Below are positions 13,832 to 26,090 of a stretch of 64,000 bases of DNA, piece by piece. The stretch is taken from contig NC_081337.1 of NCBI RefSeq assembly GCF_022539665.2, positions 4,192,679-4,256,678 of the forward strand, written 5' to 3'. The stretch is from Daphnia carinata (taxonomy: Eukaryota; Arthropoda; Branchiopoda; Diplostraca; Daphniidae). Made by a program: the position numbers and the translations under genes. Each line of letters begins with the position of its first letter. The first letter of the stretch is position 1. The notes below the pieces were generated by a model that saw only the letters and a list, made by a program, of their open reading frames with translations, searched no databases and was not told where the DNA came from.

Positions 13832-16800
13832 AACTCGAAATAAAATTCAGCTGCACGCAGTCCGTTTCACACGGACGCTTGATCGCAACCCTGTTAGGGG
13901 GCGGGGCGGGGAATCGTGATGATGAGTTGATGTATCGATCTACCTTGTCTTCGGATGATTATACAACCCGTGTGCGCCACGCTCATCAACTAACTAACAA
14001 ACACCACTCGTCTATTGTCTTCTACAACCTTTTCTGGGTTTTTTTTTTTTTTTTTTTTTTTTTTTTCTTTAGGGACTCGGGAGGCGGCGTTCGTGCACGC
14101 CATTTCAGCAGCCGGAGTGGCGCACGCCCTAACTAGGGCCTGTTCAGCTGGCGAGCTGGACGATTGCGGATGCGATAGAACCGTGCGCGGAGCTTCGCCC
14201 GAAGGTTTCCAATGGGCCGGTTGCTCTGACAACGTTCACTTCGGCACGAGCTTTTCACGCACGTTCGTCGATGCACGAGAACATCGTTTCTCTAAGCGCA
14301 AGCCGAAAGCCAATCTGAACGGCACGGCGGCTGTCCAGCAGCAAATGCAAATATGGCGCGCTCTCATGAACCTACACAACAACGAAGCCGGACGCAAGGT
14401 AAAACCTATCTCAAATTTGATAAACTATTTTTAGAAAAAAAAAAAAAAATTAGAATTTAAATCTAATGAAAAAAAAAAAAACAAGAAAAAGAGGCAAAAG
14501 ATCCCCCTCCCCCCCCCCCTGTCTTTTTGCCTTTTTCTTTTCAAATTGTTTTTCCTCGTAGAGTTCTCAGACTGTGGCGGTGTAGTGCGATAAAGGATGA
14601 CCCATACAGTCGATACGTTCCGTCTGTATTGTTTTTTGTTTTTTTTCCCCCCTTCTTTAGCTCGGTACCCTATAGAAAATATACCAAACGATAGGACAAT
14701 CGCCTTTTTTTTTCCCAGCCAAAAAAGAAACAGGCCGAGGGAATGCGGCTTGTTATCGAATGGCCTAAACGCAGAGTGGAACTATAGAAAATGTATTTTT
14801 TTTTTTTTCTACCTCGTGTTGGTAGTTTCAACTGGGTATATATATATATATATATATACTGACCACATAGCGAGGGGGATGTGTTGTGGCTAAGGAAAAC
14901 GAGTTTCCCGACATCGCCACGTTACACAACACGATGCACGTTTGCCTATACGAATAAGATTGGACCAAAGAGAGAGAGAGAGAGAGAGTTCTAGATAAGG
15001 AGACGATATGCCATGTATTTTTCACAACCAAACAATAACACAGAAAAAAAAAAGGTAAAAAAAAAAAAAAAAAATAAGAGGAGAAATTGTACAAGGTATG
15101 TAACCTATTGTACATGTTTTGATTGGTGGCATACATACGCGCGCACCGGGGATGTATGACTTGTGTGGGATACAAACACAGAGGAGGTAAAGAAAAAAAA
15201 AAAAAAAAGACCCGGCTTCTTAGACAACAAGAGAAGTTTGTAACATTGATGGGGTCATGGAATCGACAGAAGAAAAGCAAAAAAAAAAAAAAAAAAAAAT
15301 TGAGAATGCCCTGCTAGGTTGCAAGTATTTGACAGGTGAAACTGGCCTCGTAAAAACGAGTCCTATCGAGGCGCGAGCGCGCGCATTTCAAACGTCAACA
15401 TGTCAAAGACTCTCTCTCTCTCTCTCTCTTCTTTCTGCTTCGTCCCTCGTTGCATTCGCTTTTCCACTTCCTTTGGAGCTGTCTCTCTGTTACAGCTGCA
15501 CGCAGCCAAACGCATAAACAAGACCTTCATTCTTCCTTACATTCTCTGTTGTGATCCTTGTCTGACCGTTTTCTTTTTTTCCCACTGTCAAAAGAGCCAG
15601 GGATATCCCCCGCGATTTGTCCGTCATCCATGGGGGTATAAGTCGAGGGGGTAACAGCGTCATCCGTCACGATTCGCCAGAGCGCGATGGATTAGTCAAT
15701 GATATCGACAACAACAACACACACACACACACAAAAAAAAAAAAACTGGATTGAAAAGGGATAACGATGAAAAAGACATATAGAGGGGGGGGGGGGGGTT
15801 CATTGAACACACGAGTAAATGTGAGGCCAGCAGATGCAGTCACGCTGTTCATTTGCCTCTGCGGAGGGGAATAAAATATAAATACAGTGACGTTTGAGGG
15901 AGATAGGAAGGGGCTTCCCTACTACGCCCAAGAGACGGAATCAAATCGGAAAAAAAGAGAAAAAAAAAAAAAAGAAATATATGTTGATGTATATACACGT
16001 TCAGTGACCTGTCACTTTGCATTTTCACGTCATATCAAGCCGTTGTTGTTGTTGCTGTTGCATCTCGGCTGTGTCAGTGACAGGTCGCTTGACAGCTGGC
16101 TGAAGCCAGACAGAGATCTGCCTTTTTCTGCTTTGCTTATTTTTCTCCCTTCTTTTCAGTTCCATGTCCTTTTAGGATTGTGTTTTGTATTTCTTTTTTT
16201 TTTTTTTTACTGACGTCCATTGTGCCTTATATTCACGAATGTCACTCGTATTTTTCTCCCTTTTTTTTTTTTCGTTCTGACAGATCATCGAGAAAAGCAT
16301 GAGGATCGAATGCAAATGCCACGGCGTGTCAGGTTCGTGTTCCATTTCCGCTCCGTCGCTTTCTTTCATATCTTTTGTTGTATTATTATTTTCTTCTTTC
16401 TTTCTCCTTGTGTATGGATCCGTTTGATATCATCTGAATAAATTTCCGATATTTTTTCTTGAAAACTTTTCAGGTTCGTGCGAGCTGCGTACATGCTGGA
16501 AGGCCATGCCGTCTTTCCGCGAGGTGAGTGACGGTCGGACATGTGTCCAGTTAAGATAATTAAACAGGGACAGGGGCCAGCAAGCGTGTTGGAGAATGAA
16601 AAACCAAGAATGGCAATGTTCGATTAGCTTATTATTCGCATCATTTCGTTTCCATCTTCATGTAATTTACTCATCTTTTCCCCGAACAATTCCATGTTTG
16701 AACGTGGCCCGCGTGTGACGGTTCTAATGAAGTTCCAGCCGAACAAGCAGCTCTGTTTGTTTGTTTTTTTTTCCTTTCATTTCGCCTGGAAAGCCCGTTG

Positions 16801-18105
16801 CCAAGCCCTCAATAGCCGTCGAGTCGCTGAAAAAAAAAAAAAAAATTTATCTCTTCATCAACTGCAGTCCCGCTTCTCACGAGATGAAACGAAAAAATAA
16901 AACAAAAAACAAAGGGAGGAATTGCTAATTAGAAAGGAAAGCTGCGGGCGTTTTCTCTTCCAAAAAGAATCCCCCCTTAACACACACACACACACACACA
17001 AAAAAACTAACATTCCAATCAAACGAAAGACACTTTATGGTCGACAAACGACTCGATGCGAGATGATGAGGTTGCTGGCGTACGGGATAGAAGCACTGGC
17101 CAGCATCGTGTAGACAGCGACTTGATAACAACTAAGAGAGCCGTAGATATTTGTAGACACTAGTCAATGTTTTCATTTCGTTTGCCTCTCAAAGCTCTTT
17201 GATATAGCTCGGCTTATCTCGTTTAAAAAAAAAAAAAAAAGAGAAAAGAAACAACAACACAAAAAAATTAAATGGACGGGGCCCCATTTTTCAGCCATAA
17301 CGGTATCGTTTTAAAATGTTTGAGAACATAATAAGTCGACGAGAAGAAGAAGAAGGAAACAAGTTCTTTATGAAAGGCAACAATAGAACAGGCATTATTT
17401 TTTGAAGATTTTTTTTTTTTATTTGAAAGATAAATGTTTTGTGATTATGTGTTTGCATAACGACGCACGGGGACTTAATCGACGTTGTAATGAAAGACTG
17501 GATTATAGCAGTCGGCAAATAAGAAAGTAATACGAACGGCAAAGCCCTTCGGGCGTTTTTGATATGAGATGAAAATAATTAGTCGAGAAGATTGCTAGAT
17601 TATCATCATAAATTCATAGCGTTAATCTCTTTTGGTGAAACGTTACAGATTGGCGAGCAGTTGAAGGAGAAATTCGATAGTGCCACGGAGGTGGAGCCGA
17701 GGACGTCACATTCTGGATCGCGACGCCACCTGGTGCCGCGCAGTCCAACTTACAAGCCGCACACGGACGCCGATTTGGTTTACCTCGACCGTTCGCCCGA
17801 TTATTGCGAATACGATTCGAGAACCGGCTCCCTGGGCACTCACGGAAGACCCTGCAACAAAGTAAAAATAATTAAGGCTATTTACATATCAATACATTTA
17901 TGATCAAGGATTTTTTCTATGATGAATTTTCTTATTCGAATAGACGTCAAAGGCCATCGATGGTTGCGACTTGTTGTGCTGTAACCGGGGTTACAAGAGC
18001 CATCGAGAAAGGAGGGCCGAAAGGTGCATGTGCAAATTTCATTGGTGCTGCTCTGTTCATTGCAAGACATGTCTACGTGAAGTCGAAGTGCACACGTGCA
18101 TGTGA
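10402..18105 (+). CDS. Wnt4: Wnt4 secreted signalling protein, 5' partial
   Basis: Secreted, lipid-modified Wnt ligand of the Wnt4 subfamily, acting through Frizzled receptors. Seven exons are visible: 10402-10721, 11344-11460, 14073-14398, 16284-16332, 16474-16523, 17649-17861 and 17944-18105. All junctions are GT/AG and keep frame, giving 411 residues plus stop. Diagnostic stretches are [15 protein letters not shown] in exon 1, [20 protein letters not shown] and [10 protein letters not shown] in exon 3, [14 protein letters not shown] at the end of exon 3, [16 protein letters not shown] (palmitoleate-serine region) across exons 4-5, and the Cys-rich [14 protein letters not shown] near the C-terminus. 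The sequon NCS follows RRW. The wording around GTREAAF and [12 protein letters not shown] matches Wnt4 rather than Wnt1 or Wnt5. The signal peptide is missing: the first base at 10402 completes a codon from an unseen exon. Unlike vertebrate Wnt4 there is a Pro/Lys-rich insertion of roughly 70-80 residues between CSTL and GTREAAF. Introns 11461-14072, 14399-16283 and 16524-17648 hold only low-complexity DNA that I can recognise. Confidence 0.95.
13799..13826. repeat. (CT)n microsatellite
   Basis: About fourteen CT units inside the 2.6-kb Wnt4 intron, about 250 bp before the exon at 14073. Confidence 0.9.
16329..16480 (+). repeat. 11-bp direct repeat at both ends of a Wnt4 intron
   Basis: TCAGGTTCGTG occurs at 16329-16339, spanning the donor, and again at 16470-16480, spanning the acceptor. 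The copies are exactly one intron length (141 bp) apart. Reading through the donor still spells S-G-S-C, because the first intron bases repeat the exon bases that follow the intron. The flanking exons are 49 and 50 bp and together form one 99-bp block in phase 0. Confidence 0.9.
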
Positions 18106-19172
18106 ACCGCTGCGCATCATCGAACGACATTTGAAACATTTCAAACTGTTCTTGAATTTAAAATGTTCCACATATAAATTTTTTTCTGTCCCTCTGCACA
18201 CCATTTTCATTTTCAACTTGATCATCTTTCCTCTTTCCTTTCTTTTCCTTTTTCCAAATCACACATTTTGTTTTTTTTTTTTTAATAATCGTCAATTATT
18301 ATTACTATTATTACTTTTAAAAATTATTTTCCCAGTTTTCATTATTATTATTATTATTATTTTTTTTTCATTCTTCAAAATCTCAGTATTATAATATCGA
18401 CGAACAACCGCAAAACAACCGACACGCCAGTTTATATTCAAATTTTCGTTTCCCCCGGAGAGATTGTTGTTTGTTTCGAATTCATTATTCAGCCTCATTC
18501 ACACCCCGTCGTCAAACCCAACATGTGTGTTTTCGTCTGCGTACTATACCTGTGTCTGAATGCGTGTGTGTGTATGTGTGCGTGTGTGTGTGCATATTTC
18601 TAATGTAAATACATTTTACTAATTTTTTTTTTCCTACAAAAAAAAAAAATCACAGTGGAATGCGTAAAAAAAACAATTCCGTTTGAAATTATTTTGCACA
18701 TGTTCCGTTTCAAAAAAAAAAAAAAGACAGAAAACAAAAACTAAAAACAAAAAAAAAATCCCATAACAAGAAGGAAAAAAATAAAATAACAATTAATAAA
18801 ATAAATGAAAATTGGTAAACTGTATAGAATGTTATCTTTTTCCTTAAAGGCGGTGTCGAAGCGGTTTCTTCGGTCCAACCTGCCATTATTATTATTATTA
18901 CACATTTCACCCTTCTATTCTGCTAACTTTCTCTTTTTTTTTTTCAATTTTCGTTTTCCACCTCCCTGACTGTGAAAATGTGAATTCCGTTTTGACGTAT
19001 TTTTTTTTTTTTTTTCACTACCCTCTTCTCAAATCCTACAGTGCCAGTTCTTGTTCTTTCTCCAAAGGCCACACCAATTCAAATAATATTTCTACCGCCC
19101 ACCCGCCGTCCCCCTCTCCGCCTCCTTTTCAATGTCTTCTACTTTCTTACATTTCTGTGTGTGTATAAATGC
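18106..19172 (+). other. Probable Wnt4 3' UTR
   Basis: Lies directly after the Wnt4 stop codon and has no coding content. It is AT-rich with ATT/TTA repeats (about 18340-18360), a GT-rich tract (about 18565-18593) and poly(A)/poly(T) runs. The nearest clear AATAAA is at 19173. Extent is inferred. Confidence 0.45.
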
Positions 19173-19178
19173 AATAAA
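19173..19178 (+). terminator. Candidate poly(A) signal for Wnt4
   Basis: AATAAA in a GCAATAAATAACACC context about 1.07 kb past the Wnt4 stop, followed by a T/G-rich stretch (TGTATTTTG). It lies before the convergent sulfotransferase gene. Confidence 0.4.
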
Positions 19179-19834
19179 TAACACCTGTATTTTGTTCCGA
19201 GACAGCGGCACGTTTTTACTGCCAGCAAATGTCACACACACACAAAACACGCACCATTCACTTGGCAAAAAGGGCGAAAAAACGAGGAATTAAGAAAAGA
19301 AGCAAAAGAATAAAAAAACATTAAGAATTCACATGCAGAGAGAGAGTTTATTACCCCCCCCTGAGCACATCAAGTTGGTAATCTCCGAACCGAAAAAATC
19401 AAGTTTCCTTCTCGTCTTTCCATTATATATACGTATATATATATATATATATTCAATCGGAGGGCCATAATTTACAATCAAGATTCGGATTCACGAGCTT
19501 TTTTTTTTTTTTTTTTCCTTTTTTCAAACATTTTGAAATTCAAACTGGAAATGGGAGGCTGCATAAATCGGTGGAATGAATCAACAAATGCTTTGCGGTG
19601 AAAGGGAGAGACCACCAGGGCCATCGTAGTTTAGCAGCACACCACACATACACACACAAGAAAACAAAAGGCCGGACCGCTAGGACCGCTTCAATCATTC
19701 AAATTTTCGTTAATCCATAAATATTAATATTATGATTATTATTTATTTATTTATTTTTTATTTTCCACATTTTTTATGTGCGCGTTTCTTCTGTTCACGT
19801 TCCTTGTCTCTTTTCTTCTAGTAGAGAGGGCCCA

Positions 19835-19846
19835 TTTATTTTATTT
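19835..19846 (-). terminator. Candidate poly(A) signals for the sulfotransferase gene
   Basis: Overlapping AATAAA hexamers on the minus strand (TTTATTTTATTT on the plus strand), starting about 30 bp past the stop. More TTTATT copies lie at about 19740-19760, so the exact site is not determined. Confidence 0.35.
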
Positions 19847-19873
19847 ATTTTTTTTGGCTGACGTGTAGAGAAC

Positions 19874-22280
19874 TCATTTCGTTCGAATGGAAGGCGCGTG
19901 AACGAACGAATTCCTTTTCAAAGCCATTTTGGCACGGTGCGTCAACTTCTCGCGGAACAGGCTCAGATAGGCTGGCTCGCTCATGGCGTACGGGTCGCAG
20001 TCCGGCATGTTCCTTTTTGTTTTTTGTTTAAATATTGTTAAACGATAAAAATGAAATGATGGGAAAAAAAGAAACGAACACAAACCTCCGACAAAAAAAA
20101 AAAAAAAAAACATATGGAAAACAAAAAAAAAAAAAAAAAAACGACGTTAAATCCCGTTATAATCAGAAGTACTTACGGCCGGATGAGATAACCGAAAGTG
20201 TCGTTGTGCGTTTCCAGAAATTTGCCCTGGAGCTTCTCGTTACCGACGCGCTGGATCACGCAACGCTCGCGCAGTCTGAGGTTGAACTGGCGAAGCAGTC
20301 GCACCTGTTCCTCCATTCGATCGGGCTGGCCGAACGAGTTGAAACGGGCAACGTGGTCATCAAATCGGCGACAAAAATGCTCGTAAATGTCCGTGTCAAA
20401 ATTGAGCCAGCGGCCGAGAACGTGGCGCTCGTCCTCTTCCAGTCGCACCGTTCGCTCCGGCTTTCTCACGTTCAGGTCCAGGTGAGTAACGTACTCCAAA
20501 GGCCAGCAAAGTCGATCAGCCAACAGGACGAGCGATTCTTCCATCCTTTCGGCAATGAGAACTAACTCGAACTCATCATCCAGTTGATGAATCCGATCGC
20601 GAATCACGTCCGGGTCTTTACCGAACAATTTCGGAGACACTCCCCAATCGAACGCGATCTGATTGCGGCCGAAACGGCCCAATCCACCACGCGGTTTGTG
20701 ATTGATGGCGCTCTGATTCGTTCTCAAAAGCCGAACGAATCCTTTCAAATCCTAAAAAAAACAAAAAAAAACAATTGAATTTCATTTGAAATTTCCATTA
20801 AAATCTCACGCCAAGTTCTACCGTCTTGTACGTGGCGCTCAAACTCATATAATTGTAAAGCGATTCGAACTGGTCGACGGGATCACGGACGACGCTGAAA
20901 GCGAACGTCGTCGGTCCCATGAGTGCCATAACTTGGTCGCGATGCCAACGGTTGTGCAACGTGAAAATATCAACCGGCAGTCCACCCCACGGCGTATTCA
21001 GAACGGAACTTCGATTGAACAACTCCGTTCGCGATAGGTAGTTGCCCTTCAGCGGCATCGCTACGTTCAAGTTCTCTCTCAGTGCGTGTCTGCATTTACA
21101 GGTGACAAGGAAAAAACGAACAACAACAAACAAAACGAAGGGGATAACGATCATCAAATTTCGATAAAATCACAGTCCGTGAATCGCTTGGTTTTACAAG
21201 AAATCACATGAAATTAGAAGACAATGGTGAAAAGGAGAAAGAAAAGAGCTAACAATGCTTCTTAACACTCTCTATACATTAATGATGTATCAAGTAGATG
21301 CTGTTGAACTTATTAGTGAAACGAGGCCGGTCTATATATACCTGAACAAAATGTTCTCGATCGTAGAACTGGCGCACTTGTGCGTTTTCATAAAGGCGAT
21401 CTTGTTGGTCGGTCGGCATCTGTCAACAGTGTTCATATATTAAAAAAAAAAAAAATATCAAAGGAGAGATAGAATAGAACAAAGATGAAGCACATAAAAG
21501 AAACATGATCGTCTCGCGAGGTGTCTGGAAAGAAGGCCACCTCGATTCGATGCATAGGCCGGTACGATAACGGCCCGTGTGAAAACCCCAGAAAAATACA
21601 CACACGCACACCTCCTCCTTTGTATACACAAAACCGTACAAAAGAGTTGGCTGATTATATCGAGCACGCGTCAGCATTAGAAATAATAAAAGAAAAAAAA
21701 AAGGGCAAATTGCACCGCAAGTTTTGGTTGGACTTTAAAATCATTCCATTTTGTTTTTTTTTAATTTCAATTCAATTTTATCGGATCATTTCAGACGATG
21801 ATCCAGCAAAAATTGAAGAAAAAGAAAACATGCAGAACGAGAATTGCCTTTTATCGTTTTTTCTTTTAAGTGTTGATCAATGAATGGTTTAGGAAAAAAA
21901 AAAAAAAAAGTCATTGGGAATAAGGAAACATGTGGTGATTTTTTTTTTTTTTTTTAATACCCAGCCGCGAGAATTTGCTTTGTAGACGAGGTACACAGAC
22001 GAGCGGGTCAAGGACCTGTGGCGTTTGCGTGCAAGACTATCGTTTTTTTTTTTTTTTCTCTATATTTTATGTGCGTGTTGTCGTCAAGATGTACTTACTC
22101 CTTGCTGGTGGGACGATCGAAATCGATGACTTGGCTACTGTCGGCAACGATGGCGCTGTTGTTGTTGCTGTAAGGCCTGTACGTGACAATGACCAGCAAA
22201 GCCGAAGCGCTAAACAAAAACAAATGGCGAACGGAGAATCGGCCACGGATCGAGCCGAAATGGCCGTTTAATTTGATCAT
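19874..22280 (-). CDS. Galactose-3-O-sulfotransferase family (GAL3ST-like), type II Golgi enzyme
   Basis: Predicted Golgi enzyme transferring sulfate from PAPS to a galactose of a glycolipid or glycan; substrate not determinable here. Exons in transcript order are 22280-22099, 21419-21342, 21089-20810, 20751-20177 and 20012-19874. They total 1254 bp, or 417 residues, close to the roughly 420 of vertebrate cerebroside sulfotransferase. A short N-terminus is followed by one membrane segment (about residues 19-34, HLFLFSASALLVIVTY), then a lumenal domain. The PAPS 5'-phosphosulfate loop is FMKTHKCASSTIENILFR and the 3'-phosphate motif is FSVVRDPVDQFESLYNY. ELVLIAERMEESLVLL and LLADRLCWPLEYV also match the family. 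The start chosen is the first ATG after a 3' splice site at about 22337. The frame is open back to that site without another ATG, so the first bases of the exon are probably 5' UTR. Converges with Wnt4. Confidence 0.9.
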
Positions 22281-24537
22281 CTCGAAACTCTCTGACACGA
22301 TGCAAATCAAAAACAAAACAACGCCTTCAACCAATCTGCACAAAATGCGACGATTGACGTTGAATTAAATTTAAAAAAAAAAAAAAAAAACGGAAAATAG
22401 TCTGATCTCTTTCGTCTTCAAAACGAAAAACAAAAAAAACAAACAAAAACAAATCAAACACAGACGAACGAAATAGCAACTGGTTTTGCACGCGCACGTT
22501 CAGCGGGGCCGAGAGCGCTGTAAAGACTGATTTGATTCCGGCCGAAAGACAAACACTTTGTATGGGAGCGCGCAAGAGAGAGAGAGAGAGAGAAGGAAGC
22601 CGATAGAAAAAAAAAAAAAATAAAAATAAATAAGGAGAGCTGAGGATGGGATTCTCTCGGAACGAACTGTAAAACTCCTCATGCGTATGATTTCTATCAC
22701 CTGGCGCTGGCAGTAAGAAAAAAAAAAAAAAAAAAAAAGAACTACTGGATAGTTAACAAGTGGCCGTACTTGAGAGAGCAAGGGCCCGCTATCTCTTTTT
22801 CAAACAGTGTTGTTTTCCAACGTATTGGTTCGTGTATAAAAAAAAAAAAAAAAAAACCCCTGTGCGAGAGGGTGTTGAAGGGAGGGCTCCCCCCCCCTCA
22901 TAACCAAAAAAGCTAAAAAAAAAAAAAAAAAAAAAAAAATTAAAAAAAAAAGAAAGAAAAATGCAGTTTATAAGAAACTGCACCATGGGAAGCAATGGGG
23001 AAGTCGGAAAGAATAATGGACGACGATTTCTCTCTTTTTGTTCACACTACGTATTTTGTTTTTTTTTTCTATCCAGTCCTTTCGGGCTTTTTATTTTTTT
23101 TCGTTGTTGTTGTCTACACTATACCCATCGGAAAGCAAATGTGGTTTGAGATCCAACCAGATGGAACGTTAAAGAATCTACTCTTCTTTCATATGTGCAG
23201 TACACAATGTTTCACTTGACATCATTAAGTCCACCGTGATAAGAAAAAGAACTCGGTTGCAAAAAAAAAAAAAAAAAAAAAAGATGAAGTGAAAAGAATC
23301 AAGAAATCTTTAAGCATCTTCAGGCTTAATCGCTAGGCTGGACCAAGTGTGTCACCTCAATTCAGGGACAGCTTGCGTGCGTTTTCAGAGCGATGAAAAA
23401 TGCCAAGCACGACACGAACAATTAATTGTTAATTCTTTTTTTTTTTTTAATCGTTTTTTTGAAACCAAGACAAACGTCAAATTCTATTTGGTTCAGTTCT
23501 TCATTTTTTTTTTTTTTTGTTCACGTGAAAAATAAATGAGCGAAATGTCCCACAGTCATTGGCCATCACAACCGGTAGAACACGTAAATCATCAACATCA
23601 GGTGTACATACAAATCAAAAGGTGATAATTCAAACACAACAGCAGAAACTGAAGGGAAAACAACAAGATCAAAACTGAAACAAACACACACACACACACA
23701 CACAAAAAAGAAAATGACATAGAAAAAATAACAATAAAAAAATTTCAACACGGATGAAAGGGATAAACTTCGTTCAAAAACACATGAAAAATCAGCTTTT
23801 CTTTTTCCGATTTGGTGCGACGTGGGGGAATCGTCCAAAAAAAAACTCACGAGGAAAAAAAAAAAAAAAAAAAAAACGAATTTTCTCTCAAACAAAAACG
23901 AAACGATCTTCTAAAATTTCTTTTTTTGTTTGTTTTTTTTTCGTATTTCCTTTTTTTTTTTTAGACGATAATTTTGTGCGAAATTCGACATAACATTTTA
24001 CGGACGAAATCGAGGCCAAACGAACACGCATATGTGGGCAATACGAGCGCTAAAACATACGGGAGCGTTCAAAAAAAAAAAAAAAAAAAAAGAAAAGAAA
24101 GGGAGACGTGAGATGACCAGCTGCTCTCGTCTAAAAAAAATCTCTCTCTTTTTTTTTTTTTTTATAAATGTGTTTGCTTTGTTATCAGTAGGTGATTATG
24201 TGAATTCTATTCAACGCCTAAAAAAATAAGAAATTAGTGGGGGAAAAATTCAGTGAAATCAATGCCAACAATTCATAAACATACGAAATCAATTCCATCA
24301 TTCAATTCGGTGTTTTTTTTTTGTTTGTTTTTTTTTTGGACTAGGAATTTTCTTTTTCTTTTCTTTTTTTTTAAATCCGAAATCAACGGAACATTTTCAC
24401 GCAAAGACAAGCGCCATTCGAAAAAAAAAAAAAAATGATAGCCGAGCAATTTGTGTGTTTATCCATCATGATCGAAGTAAAAGAAATGAAACAAAAAGAA
24501 ATAGGAAGGAAAACAAGGAAAAAGGAAGAAGGAAAAG

Positions 24538-24570
<33 letters not shown>

Positions 24571-25138
24571 TTTGCCGGGAATGTTTTTAGATCGGACATC
24601 GTGACGGTGGAGAGAGCGGAACGCGCCGATTGTTTTTTTTTAATTTCCACTTGGCTTGTCGATTCAAGTCTTTTGTTTTTGTTTCTTTTTTCGCCCTTTT
24701 TTATTTATTTTTTTTTGCTTGATGGTTTCATTGACGGTTACGTCCTTCTTCGTCAAATGACAACACAACGTAAATGGGCGGTTCAACATTTCGATGATTC
24801 ATAAGAGAACACGAACTGAAACTTGAAAAAAAAAAAAAAATAAATAAATTGCATCGAAATGAATTTCCTCCGGGCTGTTGATGAGTTCCCGTCCTCTCCC
24901 GTCGGTGGGCCATCCGAATCAAAAAGAGAGAACAATCGTCTAGGATGGGGGACTGTATTTTTTGTTTTGTTTGTGCGTGTGTAATAATGCAGGACGTCGA
25001 AAGAAAGACAAAAAAAAAAAAAAAAAAACCAAGAAAATAATAATAATAAAAGAAAAAAAAAAAAAATAATAATAATAATTCAACAGAAATTAACATTGAT
25101 TTTTTTAAGCCAAACGTGGCTCACACATCAGTTCTCTC

Positions 25139-25171
<33 letters not shown>

Positions 25172-26090
25172 TTTCAAATAAAAAATCAAAACAAAAACGA
25201 AGGAAAAAAAAAAAAAAAAAAAATCACTGGTACATCAAGTTCCATGTTTCTTTGGGCGTAGAAATATGCGCAACATCAATTCAATTGTGAATGAATTACC
25301 TCACCCCCGCCCCTTACGAGTTAAACTTCCAATTTTTTTTTTTTGTGTTGCGCGGGCCATCATCTCCTTGTAACGTTTCCCACCCTTTTTGAATCCCTGC
25401 GACCTTTTACTCAAAATCCCGTTTAAGATCTATAGCAAATGTTGGACCATTGTAAACTGAAAACGAACTGTCAAGAAAAAAAAAAAAAAAAAAAAAAAAG
25501 AAAGAGAGAAATGATAACAACAATAACAAACAAACAGAAACAAACAAACAAAAAAAAAAAAAAGTATCAACAAAACGAAAAAACTTTCCAATAATCACCG
25601 ACCTTCGCCAATTCCCCACCCCCTTTTCAATTGCATGTCAGTGCATACACATTTGGATTATATATGCAAATATATATATATATCCCTCCCTCCCCCCCTT
25701 CCCCTCCAAAAATCGTGTCTACGCGTGGAATGATTTTCCGCCTCTCTTCTCAAAAACGCCCTCCCTAAATCCTGCCAATTACAAAACAACACACACACAC
25801 ACAAACACATACACACACACACACACACAAACACATAATAATAATGCAAAAAAAAACAAACAAAAAAAAAACAAAACAAACAAAATATTCGGTGGCCCAC
25901 AAACGAGATCGCCAACTCTGTATGTTCTGTACGATTCACGCGCGTTGACCAATTAACGCGGACACGTTCCATTCGTCTCTTTCGATATTTCCAAATTTTT
26001 CTTCTCAATTCGGCCACTTTTCACAAACAATTTAGTTTTCTACTTGTGCATCTTTCACGTTCCAGAAATTATTTTTTTTTTTTTTTCAAA
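22281..26090. other. Intergenic low-complexity DNA
   Basis: Between the divergent 5' end of the sulfotransferase gene and the 3' end of HDAC4. It probably includes a sulfotransferase 5' UTR exon or promoter and the HDAC4 3' UTR, neither delimitable. Contents include long A/T runs (e.g. 24540-24567, 25137-25165) and (CA)n at about 23680-23704 and 25790-25828. I see no supported gene. Confidence 0.6.
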
